Source: Chrysophaeum taylorii
Taxonomy: Eukaryota; Sar; Pelagophyceae; Pelagomonadales; Pelagomonadaceae
DNA: 64,000 bases
Assembly: GCA_029834535.1 (NCBI GenBank)
Contig: JAQMWT010000404.1
Location: 89,791 to 153,790 of the forward strand
Direction of reading: 5' to 3'
Part shown: positions 8,581-21,302 of the stretch, one piece after another
Numbering within the stretch: position 1 is the stretch's first letter
How the letters are laid out: the number at the start of each line of letters is the position of its first letter
Made by a program: the position numbers and the translations under genes
The notes under the pieces: model-generated
Database searches by the model: none
What the model saw: only the letters and a program-made list of their open reading frames with translations
What the model was told of the DNA's origin: nothing

Positions 8581-9391
8581 ATGGCGACGACGACGACGAC
8601 GGTTGTTGCGAAGAGCGAAGAGAAGGAAAAGGTGCTGTGGCCCGCCGACGGAATCCCCCGCATAGGTAACGCGGACGAATTCGATCACATCACGTTCGAC
8701 TTCGAGGCGTACGTCGAAGAGTTGCTACCCCAGCTCAACGCCCCTGGTCCGCACTGGAGTGCGGAAGCGCGGAAGGCCGCGGTCGAAGCGGCGGCGGCCT
8801 CGGCTCCACCTGGCATGTGAGTACCGAATCCCCTAGATCGCGTCGTGACGATTGCGCAGGTCGATCCAGAAGCTCGAGGAGAAGTACCGAACGGTCGTCT
8901 GCCGACACTGGCTCCGCGGATTGTGCATGAAAGGCGAGCAGTGCGAGTTTCTGCACCAGTACGACACCGATCGGATGCCCGTGTGTCGGTGGGGGACCTC
9001 GTGCCAGATTCCAGATTGTCCCTACCGACACGTCGCCGAAGACGACAAACCCCAGTGCGTCTTCTACCAGCAGGGTTTTTGCATCCACGGCCTCCTCTGC
9101 AAGTACAGACACGTCAAGCAACCCCCCGAGAAGAGACCAAAAATCGCCGATTTTAGCCTCGGCATCGCCCAAAAGTCCCGCCAGGCCGACGGTGCCCCTC
9201 AAAACGCTCGAAATCCTCCGAACGAGTACTACAAAATCGCCCTCTGCAAGCACCACATGCTCGGGGGTATGTGCCCCTTTGGCGACGAATGCCACTTTGC
9301 CCACGGCTCCCACGAACTTCGACCCTTCCGCGGCCGCGGCGGTGGCCGCCAGCAGCAGCAACAGCAGCTGCAGCAGCAGCAGCAGCAGTAG
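8581..9391 (+). CDS. CPSF30/Yth1-like polyadenylation factor, CCCH zinc-finger protein, one 43-nt intron
   Basis: Exon 1 is 8581-8816 and exon 2 is 8860-9391. The intron 8817-8859 starts GTGAGT and ends GCAG; the join restores ATG (Met) and a single frame of 255 residues. Without splicing the first frame stops at 8820. The N-terminus (NADEFDHITFDFEAYVEELL) resembles the CPSF30 N-terminal region. Four CCCH fingers follow: CRHWLRGLCMKGEQCEFLH, CRWGTSCQIPDCPYRH, CVFYQQGFCIHGLLCKYRH and CKHHMLGGMCPFGDECHFAH. In the canonical protein five fingers occur, and the spacing places the missing one first. The C-terminus is a glutamine tract coded by CAG repeats (9350-9390). The role is recognition of the polyadenylation signal within CPSF in the nucleus. 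Confidence 0.88.
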
Positions 9392-9662
9392 AACCTATAT
9401 ATGCGTAACTAACTATTATCCTGCACGTCCGTCCGAGGGCTCATTACAAACTTTAACTATTTATATACTTGTTTATCTGAATGGTTTCCTGTCCCGCGGG
9501 GCTCCCGCGCAAGTCCCGGTAATCCAAAGTAGGACTATCATTCGGCGCCGGGGAGTAGGAGCGCGGGCGTCTATCATGAGGAGGAAGAAGAAGGGCACCA
9601 TGGTTGTCGTCTGAGCTATTCGGTGATCCGGGGGAAATTTATTTATTATTACTCCAGAGAGC
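9392..9662. other. Intergenic, 3' flank of CPSF30 up to the LTR element
   Basis: AT-richer than the genes on its left. It holds probable 3' UTR sequence; no gene is seen. Confidence 0.4.
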
Positions 9663-10052
9663 TACACTATTATATGTACGACACTGGAACTTCTCACTCC
9701 TTTCACACCTTCCACAAGAGGGTTTTCTCTCCGTAATACGCCTTTCCCTCGTTCCTTCCTTACCCCTTCCGCCAATATATCTCAGATTATGAAGAATTAG
9801 ATCTGAAGCTCTTTTCCAACATGGGGTAGGCCTCCAGGTGCGTACCGTCGGGTACGGGGTTGTCTGTTTAATTAACGGAGGCTTCATCCTCATTGTCAGT
9901 GTGAACGCTTCGTTGGGACCTAATGTCCTTAAGGAGTTAGGGCCTAAATCCCTACCTTGTGTAGTAACATGTGACAAGCGGAATGGTCTGTACACGCCTA
10001 AGATTGCACGCAGTCTCTACCATGTACCCGGAGAGGGTCAAATCTCTCCAGG
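9663..10052 (+). repeat. 5' LTR (shared part)
   Basis: About 390 bp alignable with 20914-21302 with scattered substitutions and small indels, from tacactattat to the terminal hairpin ggagagggtcaaatctctcc. The true LTR could extend further, because an AATAAA lies at 10260 beyond the shared part. Confidence 0.8.
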
Positions 10053-10484
10053 TTATGGGCCCAGATGCGTAGGTGTGTCAGCCCAACTGTGTTGTGCGTA
10101 TAATGGAGTGATCAGTTTGTGCCTGATTACGAGTACAATGCGACAATGTGTTTGGCGGTGGTCTACTGTACATATCTGTTGTGTGACGATATTTGACCAC
10201 CAGTTAATTTGGTTTGTGGCCGAGTTGGGTCGGCCACTGGTCATATGCACTCGCATAGCCAATAAAATTATAATTTTTTCCTACACAAGCCGCGGAAACT
10301 TGTACGGGTTTTTCCTCCTATTCCCCAACAAAAGACTGACTGCTCGAGAATTAATCCATTCTTCAGTCTCAGGTCATCCTGTTTTTAAATAGCATGTTGA
10401 TTTTGTTTGGTCTTGTAAATAAATCCACGCTTAAAATAGCGTACTGTACATAGAACCCGCACTCGAGAAACCCTTCATTCTTAT
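10053..10484 (+). other. Untranslated leader of the copia element
   Basis: AT-rich sequence between LTR and gag-position ORF with an AATAAA at 10260. No convincing primer-binding site could be matched to a tRNA by eye. Confidence 0.4.
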
Positions 10485-11267
10485 GTGTCGAATATGTCTA
10501 TCAATCCTATAACCTATTCCTTAATAAGTCACAATCATGTCAAAACAAAATCCAATATCCGCTACGGATATATCTACAAACAAGAACAAATCCTCGTTGA
10601 TAAAATGAACGCAGGGTTGCGTTTCCAAGATAATTCAACCAAGGTGAGCTTGCAAATTGAGGTGCTTCGCAGGCATATGACAAGTCCATATGTGGACGCG
10701 TTATTCTGCTTCGATTCATATGAAGCTTACACCCGGAATGCTCCGGAGTATAATCAACTTCTTGAACAAGAAGTTGATATCATCTTCGCTCAATGGAAAG
10801 CTGAACAAGTAAACGATTTAAACTTGCCTGATGAAGATGCCCTGCCAGATCATTTTAAAACTTGGCACGTCAATTCATCACATCAACTAACAGTTGATGT
10901 CCGTAATAATCTCGAACGACTTTATTACCAAGAGTCATACAATCTCGTTCGTCCCGAATTAAATGAGGATGTTAAACGTGTCCTCAATCTATTAGATACC
11001 CGATTCCCTAAATCAATTGTGTATGATTCTTCTCTAACTAATATATCCTTTACAGGTCTCTCTAATACCGACAGGATCAAACACTGCGAAACTTATGCTG
11101 GTTTCTTGTACACATTCTTTAACCTGGAGTCCCAGGAAAAGCCCGCTCTCGCTATGTGGCCTCAACTAAAGAAAGTTTGTGCAGTTACTGCACATCCCAA
11201 TAAATTACGTGCTGTAATGCTTTTAGCCTATCATTACTATGGACGTGTCTTGTACAGATGTAACTGA
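10485..11267 (+). CDS. Gag-position ORF of the copia element, unrecognised sequence
   Basis: 260 residues, open and uninterrupted in an otherwise decayed element. The sequence is predicted mainly helical and acidic (for example QLLEQEVDIIFAQWKAEQVND). It has no CCHC zinc knuckle and no family signature I recognise. I call it gag-like only from its position between the 5' LTR and pol. A downstream ATG (about 10605) may be the true start. Confidence 0.5.
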   Translation: MSNMSINPITYSLISHNHVKTKSNIRYGYIYKQEQILVDKMNAGLRFQDNSTKVSLQIEVLRRHMTSPYVDALFCFDSYEAYTRNAPEYNQLLEQEVDIIFAQWKAEQVNDLNLPDEDALPDHFKTWHVNSSHQLTVDVRNNLERLYYQESYNLVRPELNEDVKRVLNLLDTRFPKSIVYDSSLTNISFTGLSNTDRIKHCETYAGFLYTFFNLESQEKPALAMWPQLKKVCAVTAHPNKLRAVMLLAYHYYGRVLYRCN

Positions 11268-14200
11268 GCTTAAATCTCAGTTTAATCGAATGTCTCTAAA
11301 TGTTAATTAATGCCCATGTATTTGTCGAATCCTTGCCTTCCATCTCAGGCAGCAATTAAATAATGACGAAGCATCAATCCATTTAATAACTCCATAATCC
11401 TCTTAAAGCTCACGGGAGATCTACCGTCTATTGCTAATCCCTCGGATCACGACGCTATTCTCAATCTTTATTGGAATGGTGTAAACTCTACGACATCTTA
11501 ACAACATCGAGTCACGATCCCATTGTTAAAGCTAGTTGATCCTAACGACGTTCGTCCGTTGGAGTTCTTGTCAAAGATACAAAAACAAAGTTTTCTCTAA
11601 CCGACGCTTGATAAACCCGCTTTGATCCCATCCCTGGTACTACCGCTACCAAGCCACTAAGGTATTATTGATGGATACTATTCATCAATCCCACGACCTC
11701 TAAACAACGCACTCGTTGTTAGCTACTGTAGCTGGACAGTCTGGCTTCAACGCTCAAGCTTCGTAATGCAAAAGACAAAGCATCGACAATTCTACCTCGT
11801 GACGTCGTACTATCGTCCACCTTCAAATTATAACGTCAAAGGTACCAGCTTCGATCGTCCTGTCTACTCACCTTCCTCTAACCGTAATGCACGCCTATAT
11901 GTCTCTTATGGACCGGGCTTTATCAAGTTGATCGTCTTCGCCACCTGTTTGGTAAATTACAGGAAGCAATCCCCCCTCTACCGACTCTAAAATGGTACAG
12001 GGGGAAATGGCTTACTGAGTACCCTCTGGACAAACCGCTTCTCAAGCTTGACAGTCCTTAGATCCTGACGAAGCCACCCAAGTTCATCTCTACTTATCTT
12101 GTTGATACTATGTCCAATACCATATCAACCTCTTAGGCCGATAAGAAAACTTTGTTTCAGAAGGAACATATCAAACTGAAACATCTGCTCCTGAAGCGCC
12201 CCCCAGTGATGGAGCAGAGGGGGACTGCTGATACGGAGAAATGTTCCACACTTTTCTGTCCATTAAAGATGATGAAATCGATAACATCCCTCAGCCGCTA
12301 TTGCAGCACATAAATGCCTCAAATGCTATCGTTCGTCGTCAAGCTCGGGAAACTTCCTCGCACTCTGAGCTCCCAGTAATCTACCCAATGAAGATAATGA
12401 AGATGCACAGATCCTGTGTTGCTACCAAAACAAACATTGTTTTACACTCGTCGTGCCTTCCGAACAAACGCTTATGACACGCCGTGTTTGGTCAAAGCTC
12501 AACACATGCCTGTTATAACAATGCTTAAACTGTACAACGAGCAATTTGCTGCTAATGACTACGCAGGATATGCGTTGACGCCAAGCAAACGTAATTAACT
12601 TTAAACGTTATGCTGATCCTATCCACATCGTAAAGCTACCCGAGTCCTTATCACCTGCTATCCAGACTGCTACGGATACGCAGAGAATCACACATGCTAT
12701 GATTATAAGGACCGTCATTCCCGCTCTCCCAAAGCATCCAAATGAGATATGTAAAGCTAGACGTTGCGCTTTTTACCCAAGCAAAACGACCATAACGATC
12801 CGATCTGCGCCATCATCAGCGCGACTCAATGGGGAGAAGATAAATTGGTATACATCTTATGGAGTTGAATTTAAAGGACAATCATCTATCCAGAGTAAAA
12901 TTGATGATAATGTCAAGATTACTTTGTTTAGACTAAAACCTGTTGCCAACTCTACCACTATTCACAACAAGCAAAAGCGCGTAAATGGAACTTCGCTCAC
13001 TACAGTTCAGACTATGTGCTTTTAATGAACAACGCGAAATGCTCAACTATATTCCACCCTCATGGAACGCGTAATTTACGTCCATGGCTTAAAACCATCC
13101 TGGAGTCCATGCATTCGCAGCTGCCTTACATACGCAGCATTTTCCACCTCCTGTATGACGCAAGGTTACCACACGTTTGCTTCATACAGTAACTTCACTC
13201 CTAGCCCACGAAACCTACTGTAACTCTACTTTGCTCTGGGATGTCCACTCCTGCATTCTTGGCTTGCGCTTCTAATGACTTGCAAATCAACATCAACGTT
13301 AAAGTTCTTGTTGAGAGCGACGACAATATCACGCACATGCACGAACACGTTTTGGTAATTCCATCGGTTTTCCCATCCCTACCTAAGTTTCTTACATATC
13401 TCCATCGAGCATCGGACGTTGAACGTGCACGATATTACACCGATATAGTGGAATTGACATCACCATGCACAAATCGCAACATAATCAATGGGAGATCCAT
13501 TTCCACCTTGCGTGATATGGATTTCCTTCTTTGTTCTGCTCTAAGTGTACTTGCTTTTAAAGCCGCTTGTTCTTTTCATGGAAATGACACCACCACACTC
13601 CGCATCGTATGAAGACATATACGTTGTTGCTAATCTCATATCTCAACGATGCACTATACGGTGGATATATGTGACCGATTTCATGCTATCTATGTGGAGA
13701 TTATCAAGCCAGAGAAAGATGGATCCTCGTTGCACGTAAATATAACACCGGCCCTCTTGATCTGCTTTCATGGCCTAAACAGTCACTTCTTTCTGGACAT
13801 TGCAGACCACGCTCATCAGTCGCAAGTTAATAGTCGACGAACCTTGGACGCAGGTCTTTCCTGACATACCATTCGTGTCCACAAACCTAAACCTTTTCAG
13901 TCGTACAGGATCCGTGCGCTTAACTGTGACTGAGCTTGAAACCTTAACTGCTGTTCTTTCTGCACTCTAATAAAACAGTCGAACATCCCAGTCAAGATGA
14001 AATGGAGGCATTTTAACTTTCGCCTGGGATTCTTGATAATTCAAGAAAACCACTTGCTTGCATGAGATCCCTATTGAACTCAAAGCTTTTGTGCTCCTCA
14101 TAATATTATGGGACGCTTATTCCTAAATCCATCACATTCCTGTGTCCTTTCGTATTACAACTATCGAATCTAACCAACCATCTCACAGGTTATTTTAAAT

Positions 14201-17200
14201 AACTCTCACTCATCCATCATTTACATCACTGAAGACATACGGATAAAACATTTCTAAATTCCTCTTCTAAATACCAGGCACATATAAATGCTTATAAACC
14301 CATCTTCCTAAACATGATGCCGGAATCGATAAGACTGCTTCTTCGAATCTGTTATTGGTTTTCTTTGGCTTTGCTGTTGCCACCATCATAATAATGAAAA
14401 TCAAGACGCGTCGTTTAGTACAAGCACTGGTCACCTATACTTCTCCTGTATTTCACGATTTTTTTGTCTTCTACCCTCAGGAAAATCGTCTCGAATTTAT
14501 AGATAAAATGTTTGCTTTAAGTGACATGCTATTTGTCCCAAAGCATATTTGGGCTTTATTACACGAGCGATAGGAAGATGGGTGCCAAAGTTCATCCTAT
14601 ATACACCTACTCCTACCATTCGTGGATTTGCTAATATGCTCGTACGATCGACTCGATCGCATCCGACACTACCAACTCGCGAATTGGCACGCGCCAATAA
14701 CTTCACAGCGCACCAATCAATTTTCTTCTTGTCTGTCCTGACCTATGCTGTGATATAATCGCGAATGCTATTCCAGCTGAACATATCATATAATTTATAA
14801 ACATTTGTGTCAGCTTGTTCATGACTTGCGTAAATTAACGCTATCACCATCGTTTGACCCTGATCGCGCTTCTAACCAAAACTATAGGTCAACCTTTCAC
14901 ATATATTCCCAACAGATATCCTTATTATTACACCAGAGTTCCATTACAATGTTCTACATCACCAATAAAAACTCTGTGATAATCCTGCTTCTAACCACGA
15001 ACCCTTCATTTCCTCTATTCAGTGCCATGTCTTCCTCTCTAACACCTCATCCGCAGACGCATCATCCTCTACTAAAGAAAACAAATCTTATAACGCCAAG
15101 ACAGCTCCATGAGAAGCATGCGCCCTTCGATAAGAGTCCATGCCAGAGGCACCCTTGCATTTCGAGATGCGCAACAACGAGCCACCATTTTCACAACATC
15201 CACCATTCTAGTGATTCTCAAGCCATAAAGCTGTTCAGGTTATTGCCAGTCCTGGACACCACCATCTGACGTACCCTACCGTTCTGTGTGGATTGTACGA
15301 TCATAAAAAACGCTTTCCTCATCCACATCACCTTACCAAGCAACCATCATTCGAATTTTCAACCTGGTGAAGCCTGGGCATGTGACGGTGGTTGCGCTAT
15401 CCGTTCTCTGAATGGATCCTTTCGACGCCATCATTGTTTTTCAATGTCTCATTCTAAATTTTGTTAGTGTACTTTTGTCGCCACTAACTCCAGCGAATTT
15501 TGTAACGCCCTTGAGTTTGTCCGCAATTTTTGCTCTACTTATGTTCATGTACAACTCAAACAAATCTATTGTGATTCCTTTAAACCCTATTTATTCCAGT
15601 ACAATGCAAACCCCTTTTGTGTGGGCCACGTATGCGTTCCCCTCCGCGTCCCCCCTATCATGTCTTTAATCATGAAGTCGAAGCCGCTGTTGGTCACATA
15701 GCCACTGCTGCGTCTCACGACTCCGGCATATGTTATGTATCCTATAAAGGTCACCCCTAACAGATCCGGCACCACACTACCCGTGGGCTGTTATACATGC
15801 CATCCAATCGCGCATCTCCTCCCACGTTTCCCTCGACATTTACATAAAGTCCTAAGCCCCCACAAGTTTTGTTAGATCAATGTAATGTTCCCCAACAACT
15901 ACCTCAAACCTTTGGTTCTGTTTGTTATCTGCATTTGGAACCTAACGAATTTCATAAATATGAACCCTGATGTCGTCCCACATCTACTATGTGGTGCTAA
16001 CGTTAAACCCTTTAATAACACACCATGTAATCATTAATATTTGCCGATGTTGTCCTTAATCCTGAAAACGGTCGTCCGTGTTTCTCTAAACTGACTTTTC
16101 CTCATCTTATTTCTAAATTCCTCCTGATTATGAACAGCATCCACCTCCTGCACCTTCACCCGACATCCCTTCTCTGTTCAGCACCCCATGATGCGGCGCA
16201 GAGGGGGAATGCCATGCCTACGACACTGACCATGAGAGGGGACTCTTCTTCTCATTTCCATGCTCCCTCTCCTGCTCCCGCATGTGCTCCAGCTGCTTCT
16301 GCACCCGCTACTTCCGCCACCCACCTACATCTGACGTGTCTTCCAACACTTTGCCACTTTACCATCTTATCGGTCTTCTATTCCCGGATGTCCTCCTGTC
16401 TCACCTGTGGTCCTCATCACCCTCAGCCTGTCGAAAACCATCCAGCGATGTTCTTACTGCGATTGCTCGCTACTGTTGCTGCTTATAAACAAGCCGGTGG
16501 TGCGCTTGCCGACTTCAAGACACTTCCCAAGCAGTACATAACTTCTGCGACCCCACCCTCACCCTTCATCTTGCTCATGGCATCCACTGGACGGCCTATA
16601 CCTCCAGAGGGGAATTTACACCATCCCTTCATCACCATGTGCACAAGCGATCTCACAGTCCTCTTCAGTCGTGTCATAGGCTCATAGTCACCATCGCCTG
16701 ATGCTCTCATGTTCACCTGCGACGACGTCAACCTTGCAGACTTTCACTTCCTCAGCTCTCGTTCATTTAATTTCTGAACATGCTCACGCCAGTTCCTCCT
16801 GCTCAATATGCTATGCTTTGTTCACGCCCTCACCCATTTTGATCATAATGACGCTTTATGGTGCCTCCGAGCCTCATCCTCCGCCATCGAAGACTATATC
16901 ACCGTGCAACGCATTACATTGAGGCCCACCTTGGTGATGCCTTCGCCGTTGTTCAAATCTGTCGAAGATCCCGATCACGCTCATCTGCACGATAATGTCG
17001 CTTTACGCAATTACTCATCTGACACGACTCATGACCCCAGCACGGTTGGTTCGACGAATACAAGATTCAAGCCTTATCAAAATTGATGAATATGAGTTGA
17101 ACTGCCTCAAACGTTCTCAGACGCTGATCGCGCTTATGTTGCTGCCATCTCCAAGAGATTTTGATATTGTTAAGTTTGGCTGTTAAACTAGCGCTGCCAA

Positions 17201-18390
17201 TGGTCAACTCAAAGCCTATTGACACCCGCCTCGTCTCTACGTATAAAACCAACGCTGCTGGTCAGTACATTAAACATAAAGCACGCCTGGTCCTACGAGG
17301 ATTCTTTTAGCCTCTGGGCACCGATTTTTTCAACAACATTCAGCCCTATGGCACAGCTTACTGGCATCCGTTGTGTTCTGGCGCTAGCTCATCTGCGACT
17401 TCCTGTCTACCATGTCGACGTCCCAACGCTTTTGTTCAAGCTCCCATCGATTCTCATGTCTATGTCAAACTGCCACAAGGCAATTACCTTCGATCCTGAA
17501 GATACTAAATACCAAGGCCGTCGTCTCCCAAAGCTACTTAAATCTCTGCGGACATGTCAGAGCCCTGCCTTTGGAATCAAACCATAAACGGCTTCTTTGA
17601 TCTATTAGCTATACACGATTTCGAACAGACACGCATTTACGCTAAAGTCCAAGCTGACGCTACTTCTAATTTGCACGCTCTCAGTAGACGACGTCGTCGC
17701 CATTGCACTTCAAACTCTACGTCGAGTTCCAGCAAGCCCTGAAAGGAATACCAGTCGACACCTTCGAGGAAGTCCCACTCTCCTAGGCATGCATAACGCG
17801 TACAACTGATGGTTCTATATCACTGGACTGTCAGGCTAAACTTGATGCATTGTTCGAAGAGTACCCCATTTTAATGCAGTTACGTCCCACTTCCACACCG
17901 ATGTCACCATCAGCCACGTATAAAACTGGAGAGCCATCTTCTGATATGGACAAGTTCATCCTTCACACCTTCTCCACTCTACTCGGCAAGCTCACGTTTG
18001 TCCAATTGGCCTGTCGCCCCGATCTATCACAAAGTCTTAGTCGTTGCTCTCGAGGAATGCATAATCCAGCATTTCTACATGTTCAAGTACTAACAGGAAC
18101 GCTCCGCTACTTGCGCAAGCCCGAAAATCGCAATCTTCGCCTCTGGTACTACTCTGGCTCTTCCTCTCTAATGGACCATCTTCGACTTCTTATCGGTAAT
18201 CGTACTGACATGGCCACCATGTTGGATTACACTAAAGAACAAGTACACGCTGGTTCCGTATTCGCGACTATGTACAGTTAAAACGTATACGTTTACATCA
18301 TGTTGCCGGTACCCAAAATATCGCCGATGGATTTACTAAACCCTTTGGAGCTCCGCTCTTCAGCAGTTACTCGGCTTATAACAACCCATA
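11268..18390 (+). pseudogene. Degenerate copia pol (integrase, reverse transcriptase, RNase H remnants)
   Basis: No frame stays open for long, but family landmarks survive in order. Near 15360-15410 the translation PGEAWACDGG carries the first catalytic Asp context of copia integrases. Near 17260-17310 KHKARLVLRGF is the copia RT N-terminal block, followed by YHVDVP, FVQAPIDSHVYV and LPKLLKSL with stops between. 17850-18240 is the region between RT and RNase H (LACRPDLSQSLSRCSRG, LRYLRKPENRNLRLW), and 18300-18350 retains IADGFTKPFG, the pol C-terminus. Compared with the copy at 21303, a block of roughly 470 bp holding most of RNase H is deleted after DYTKEQV. Protease was not identified in 11.3-14 kb. 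The same block order is seen in the better preserved minus-strand element at 61-63.6 kb. Confidence 0.75.
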
Positions 18391-18524
18391 GCTCAGGAAG
18401 ATGGTTAATCCTTACCCTTCATTATGTCCGAAATGACTTTAAACTAACCCTGCTATGTAAAGGAATACTGGCTCGCTAAAATGTGAAATGCAATGAAAGA
18501 TGTGATGTGGATATTCCTTTTACG

Positions 18525-20790
18525 ATGAATCCCACTAAAAACAAAGATGCTGCGAGCCGGCGCCATTCTACCCTGAACCGTGGTCGTGGTGGTGCACCGT
18601 CACTATCCCCACCTTTTAATGCCCTAACTCCAAGCGTTGCACCGACTAGTTCCCCTAATCGGACGCATCAAACCTATTTGTCGGTGGCTCAAGGACATCA
18701 ATCTACGCCCGTTGCGCCTAAGGCACCCAAGGCAACTGTCCAACAACCGTCTAAATCGCAAACATCAAAGTCTGAGTATTTCCTGCTTAAACATTGCAAA
18801 TTTGACGCACTTGCGATGATGTCAGGGAATATATCCGCCCTTGGTGCATCCCCGCCGAACTTTCTCATCCCTCAGCACAAGGATCCTCAGTGTTGGCTTA
18901 AGTCTTTGCAGCAGCTGCGTACCGAAGCACAACAGACAGAATCTGTGGACAACGTCCAATATCTTAGTTCATTGCTGTGCGTCAAAGCAAAGCGCATTCG
19001 GAATGCCCCCGCTATATCACCCAATGAAGGTATTCGCTTTCACCGCTTTCCACCCATTAAAGGGGTTGTCAAAGTACATGTGGCGTGTACAAAGTGTTAC
19101 AATAAAACTGACATGCCGGGTACACCCCTTGTGCTAATCATCTGTACTGAAGATGAGCTTAAAACTGACAGGATTCGCCAAATTATTGAGGATCATCTCG
19201 CGTCTGAGCTACATGTATCGCACTGCTTCGATGTACCGCGCTCTTTCTTTCTGTTGATTTGCGTGATGTGTAACTTGTCGAACCATGGGATAGCGCTAAT
19301 TCGCAACAATCAGCATCCCTTCCAACTCTCTTGTTATAATGATCCAGCTGCCCACATAAGAGCCATAATCCTCCGTCTTGGAAAGTCCATTGCTATTAAC
19401 AGGCTGCTCATAGAGGCAATCATGCAGTCTGCAACATCCCTTAACGTTGATGCTTCTAAAAGCACCGTCAACCCTGACGCTAATACCATGCTCTTACTGC
19501 AGCTGCCCTTCATTTCGAGTGTAAATCTTGAAATTCTTGTAGCAGCTTGGTCTTTGTTGCAATCTGTGGAAGATAAAAACCTGCGTAGTTACCAATCCTG
19601 AGGAGTTACTTAACGTGCTCATCGAACGCTTTGTTAAAGATGTTTCTCATCAACTTGACGCAACTTCTTCCGAGACGGTACCGCCAATGCTGCACTACTT
19701 TCGCCAACTTCCACCTAATCAACAATTAGCATTTAAAAACGTGTTAATCCAAGTTGGCTACCCATCCCATATCATTGATACCTTCTCTAATAATACCTCT
19801 TCTGAAGATGTGTCACCAGCGCCGATCGATAATCCACCCGCTGAGCCCACGCCAGATAAAGCTAACGACAATATGGCTGAATCCTTACACCAATTAAAAG
19901 AAGAGATTCGGTCTTTATCTCTACGTCTCACTAACACCGAACAGCAATTGATGGCACGAGAACATCAACTATCGCTTGCTCTAACTTCTCTCACACAGAT
20001 GCAAGAAACCTACGAAACTCTTAATACCCAAGTGACCGAGAACATCAAACATGTTTCCTTGTTAGATAACATTTTGTCAAGTCTTTAAATGCATCAGAAC
20101 ACCATAATCCCGACCTCTGCTGTATTTGTCCATATCATTTCTCGGTCGCTTATCTCGTCTATTGGACAGCTCCCTCCAGATACGTATAATGAGGCACAGC
20201 GAGTTCTAATCGACGCAGCTCATACCTAACTAACTAACTTCGGACCTCTCCCGGGCATGGGAGCCAGGCTGGGCCGGCAGTAGCCGGTCCAGGATCACAG
20301 AGCAAAAATCACACAGCTGGGGTAGAGGCGAGGGATGAAAAGCCGTTGATGGCGGACCGCCACTGCGCGCGGTCTTGTGCGAGGTCGTGCCACGAGTTGA
20401 AGGGGATGTCGCATTTCCGGAGTGCCTTGGCGAGCGACCTCCCGTACGTCATCTGCGGAGCCCCCGGTGGGCGCTCATACCTCAACACACATATGTCTGA
20501 TGCACATGATCGCGTTATTCCTGCATTGGATCTACACGCTCTTACACCAGATGCTGCTACGTCTTTCCTTTCGTCTGTTATGTCAACCTTGGCCACCTTG
20601 AGTGATGCAATGACTACGCACAATACCAACACTGCGAACGACCTATCCTCCGATGATCATAATTCGTCTTCTCCAGAGTAAAAGGAACTGGACGATAATA
20701 GCGAGGATGAATTGGACCACACATCTGATGTTGTGGATACCGATACTGCTTCTTTGCGCAACATCACAACACGCTCGACGTCATAATTAA
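18525..20790 (+). pseudogene. Extra 3' ORF (ORF3) of the copia element, broken copy
   Basis: From the ATG at 18525 (MNPTKNKDAASRR) the frame runs to a stop at 19601, resumes in another frame at 19615-20088, is interrupted by a LINE fragment (20228-20472), and continues at 20492-20680 and beyond in an acidic tail (SSDDHNSSSPE). It aligns along its whole length with the intact ORF at 22154-23833. Shared features are a basic Gly/Arg-rich start, two CxxC pairs and a coiled-coil C-terminal part. It stands where an env-like gene lies in some plant copia elements, but no signal peptide or membrane anchor is visible. Confidence 0.7.
20228..20472 (-). mobile_element. 5'-truncated LINE fragment with (TTAG)n 3' end and 10-bp TSD, copy B
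   Basis: GCTCATACCT flanks it at 20218-20227 and 20473-20482. Read on the minus strand, the 5' part translates MTYGRSLAKALRKCDIPF, then SWHDLAQDRAQWRSAIN, which is typical of the extreme C-terminus of LINE reverse transcriptases. A 3' UTR follows and ends in TTAG units. The 3' half is shared with the SINE-like copies at 849, 31002 and 42837. It is inserted in the copia ORF3 on the opposite strand. Confidence 0.8.
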
Positions 20791-20913
20791 TTTGTCCAGT
20801 TCTGTTGTTGTTTGTTCTACTGCTCACTGTTCTCATATATATTGCACAACTTCCGCTTCAAGAACGTCTGAAATGCATAAACCGTTTTCACACGTTGAGG
20901 GGGCCCAGAAAGA

Positions 20914-21302
20914 TACACTATTATGTGTGCGACACTGGAACATTTCACACCTATCCCTACACGAGGGGTTTCTCTACGTAATACGGCTTTCCCTCGTTCC
21001 TTCCTTCCTTACCCTTCCGCAATTATATTTTCATGACTATGAAGAACCCAGTCTGAAGCTCTTTTCCAACATGGAGTAGGCCTCCAGGTGCGTACCGTCA
21101 GGTACGGAGTTTTCTGTTTAATTAACAGGGGCATCGTTCCTCGTTGTCAGTGTAAACGCTTCTATGGGACCTAACGTCCGTAAGGAGTTAGGGCTTAAAT
21201 CCCTACCTTGTGTAGTAGCATGTGGCAAGCGGAATGGTCTGTACACGCCTAAGACTGCACGCAGTCTCTACCATGTATCCGGAGAGGGTCAAATCTCTCC
21301 AG
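20914..21302 (+). repeat. 3' LTR (shared part)
   Basis: Direct repeat of 9663-10052, directly preceded by a purine-rich tract. It abuts a second copia fragment without intervening host sequence. Confidence 0.78.

Larger units (their letters stand above)
9663..21302 (+). mobile_element. Decayed Ty1/copia LTR retrotransposon with an extra 3' ORF
   Basis: Direct repeats at 9663-10052 and 20914-21302 are the two LTRs. A purine-rich tract (gagggggcccagaaaga, about 20896-20912) sits immediately before the second one, as expected of a polypurine tract. Between them, in order, are a gag-position ORF, a heavily mutated pol with integrase, reverse transcriptase and RNase H remnants, and an additional ORF. 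Integrase before RT places it in Ty1/copia. Many stops and frame changes and clear divergence between the LTRs mark it as old and inactive. A LINE fragment is inserted at 20228-20472. The element is visibly AT-richer than neighbouring genes. Confidence 0.85.

Noticed and set aside
10485-11267. Host gene inside the repeat island
   Set aside because: Its place between LTR and pol and its AT-rich composition fit a retrotransposon gag better.
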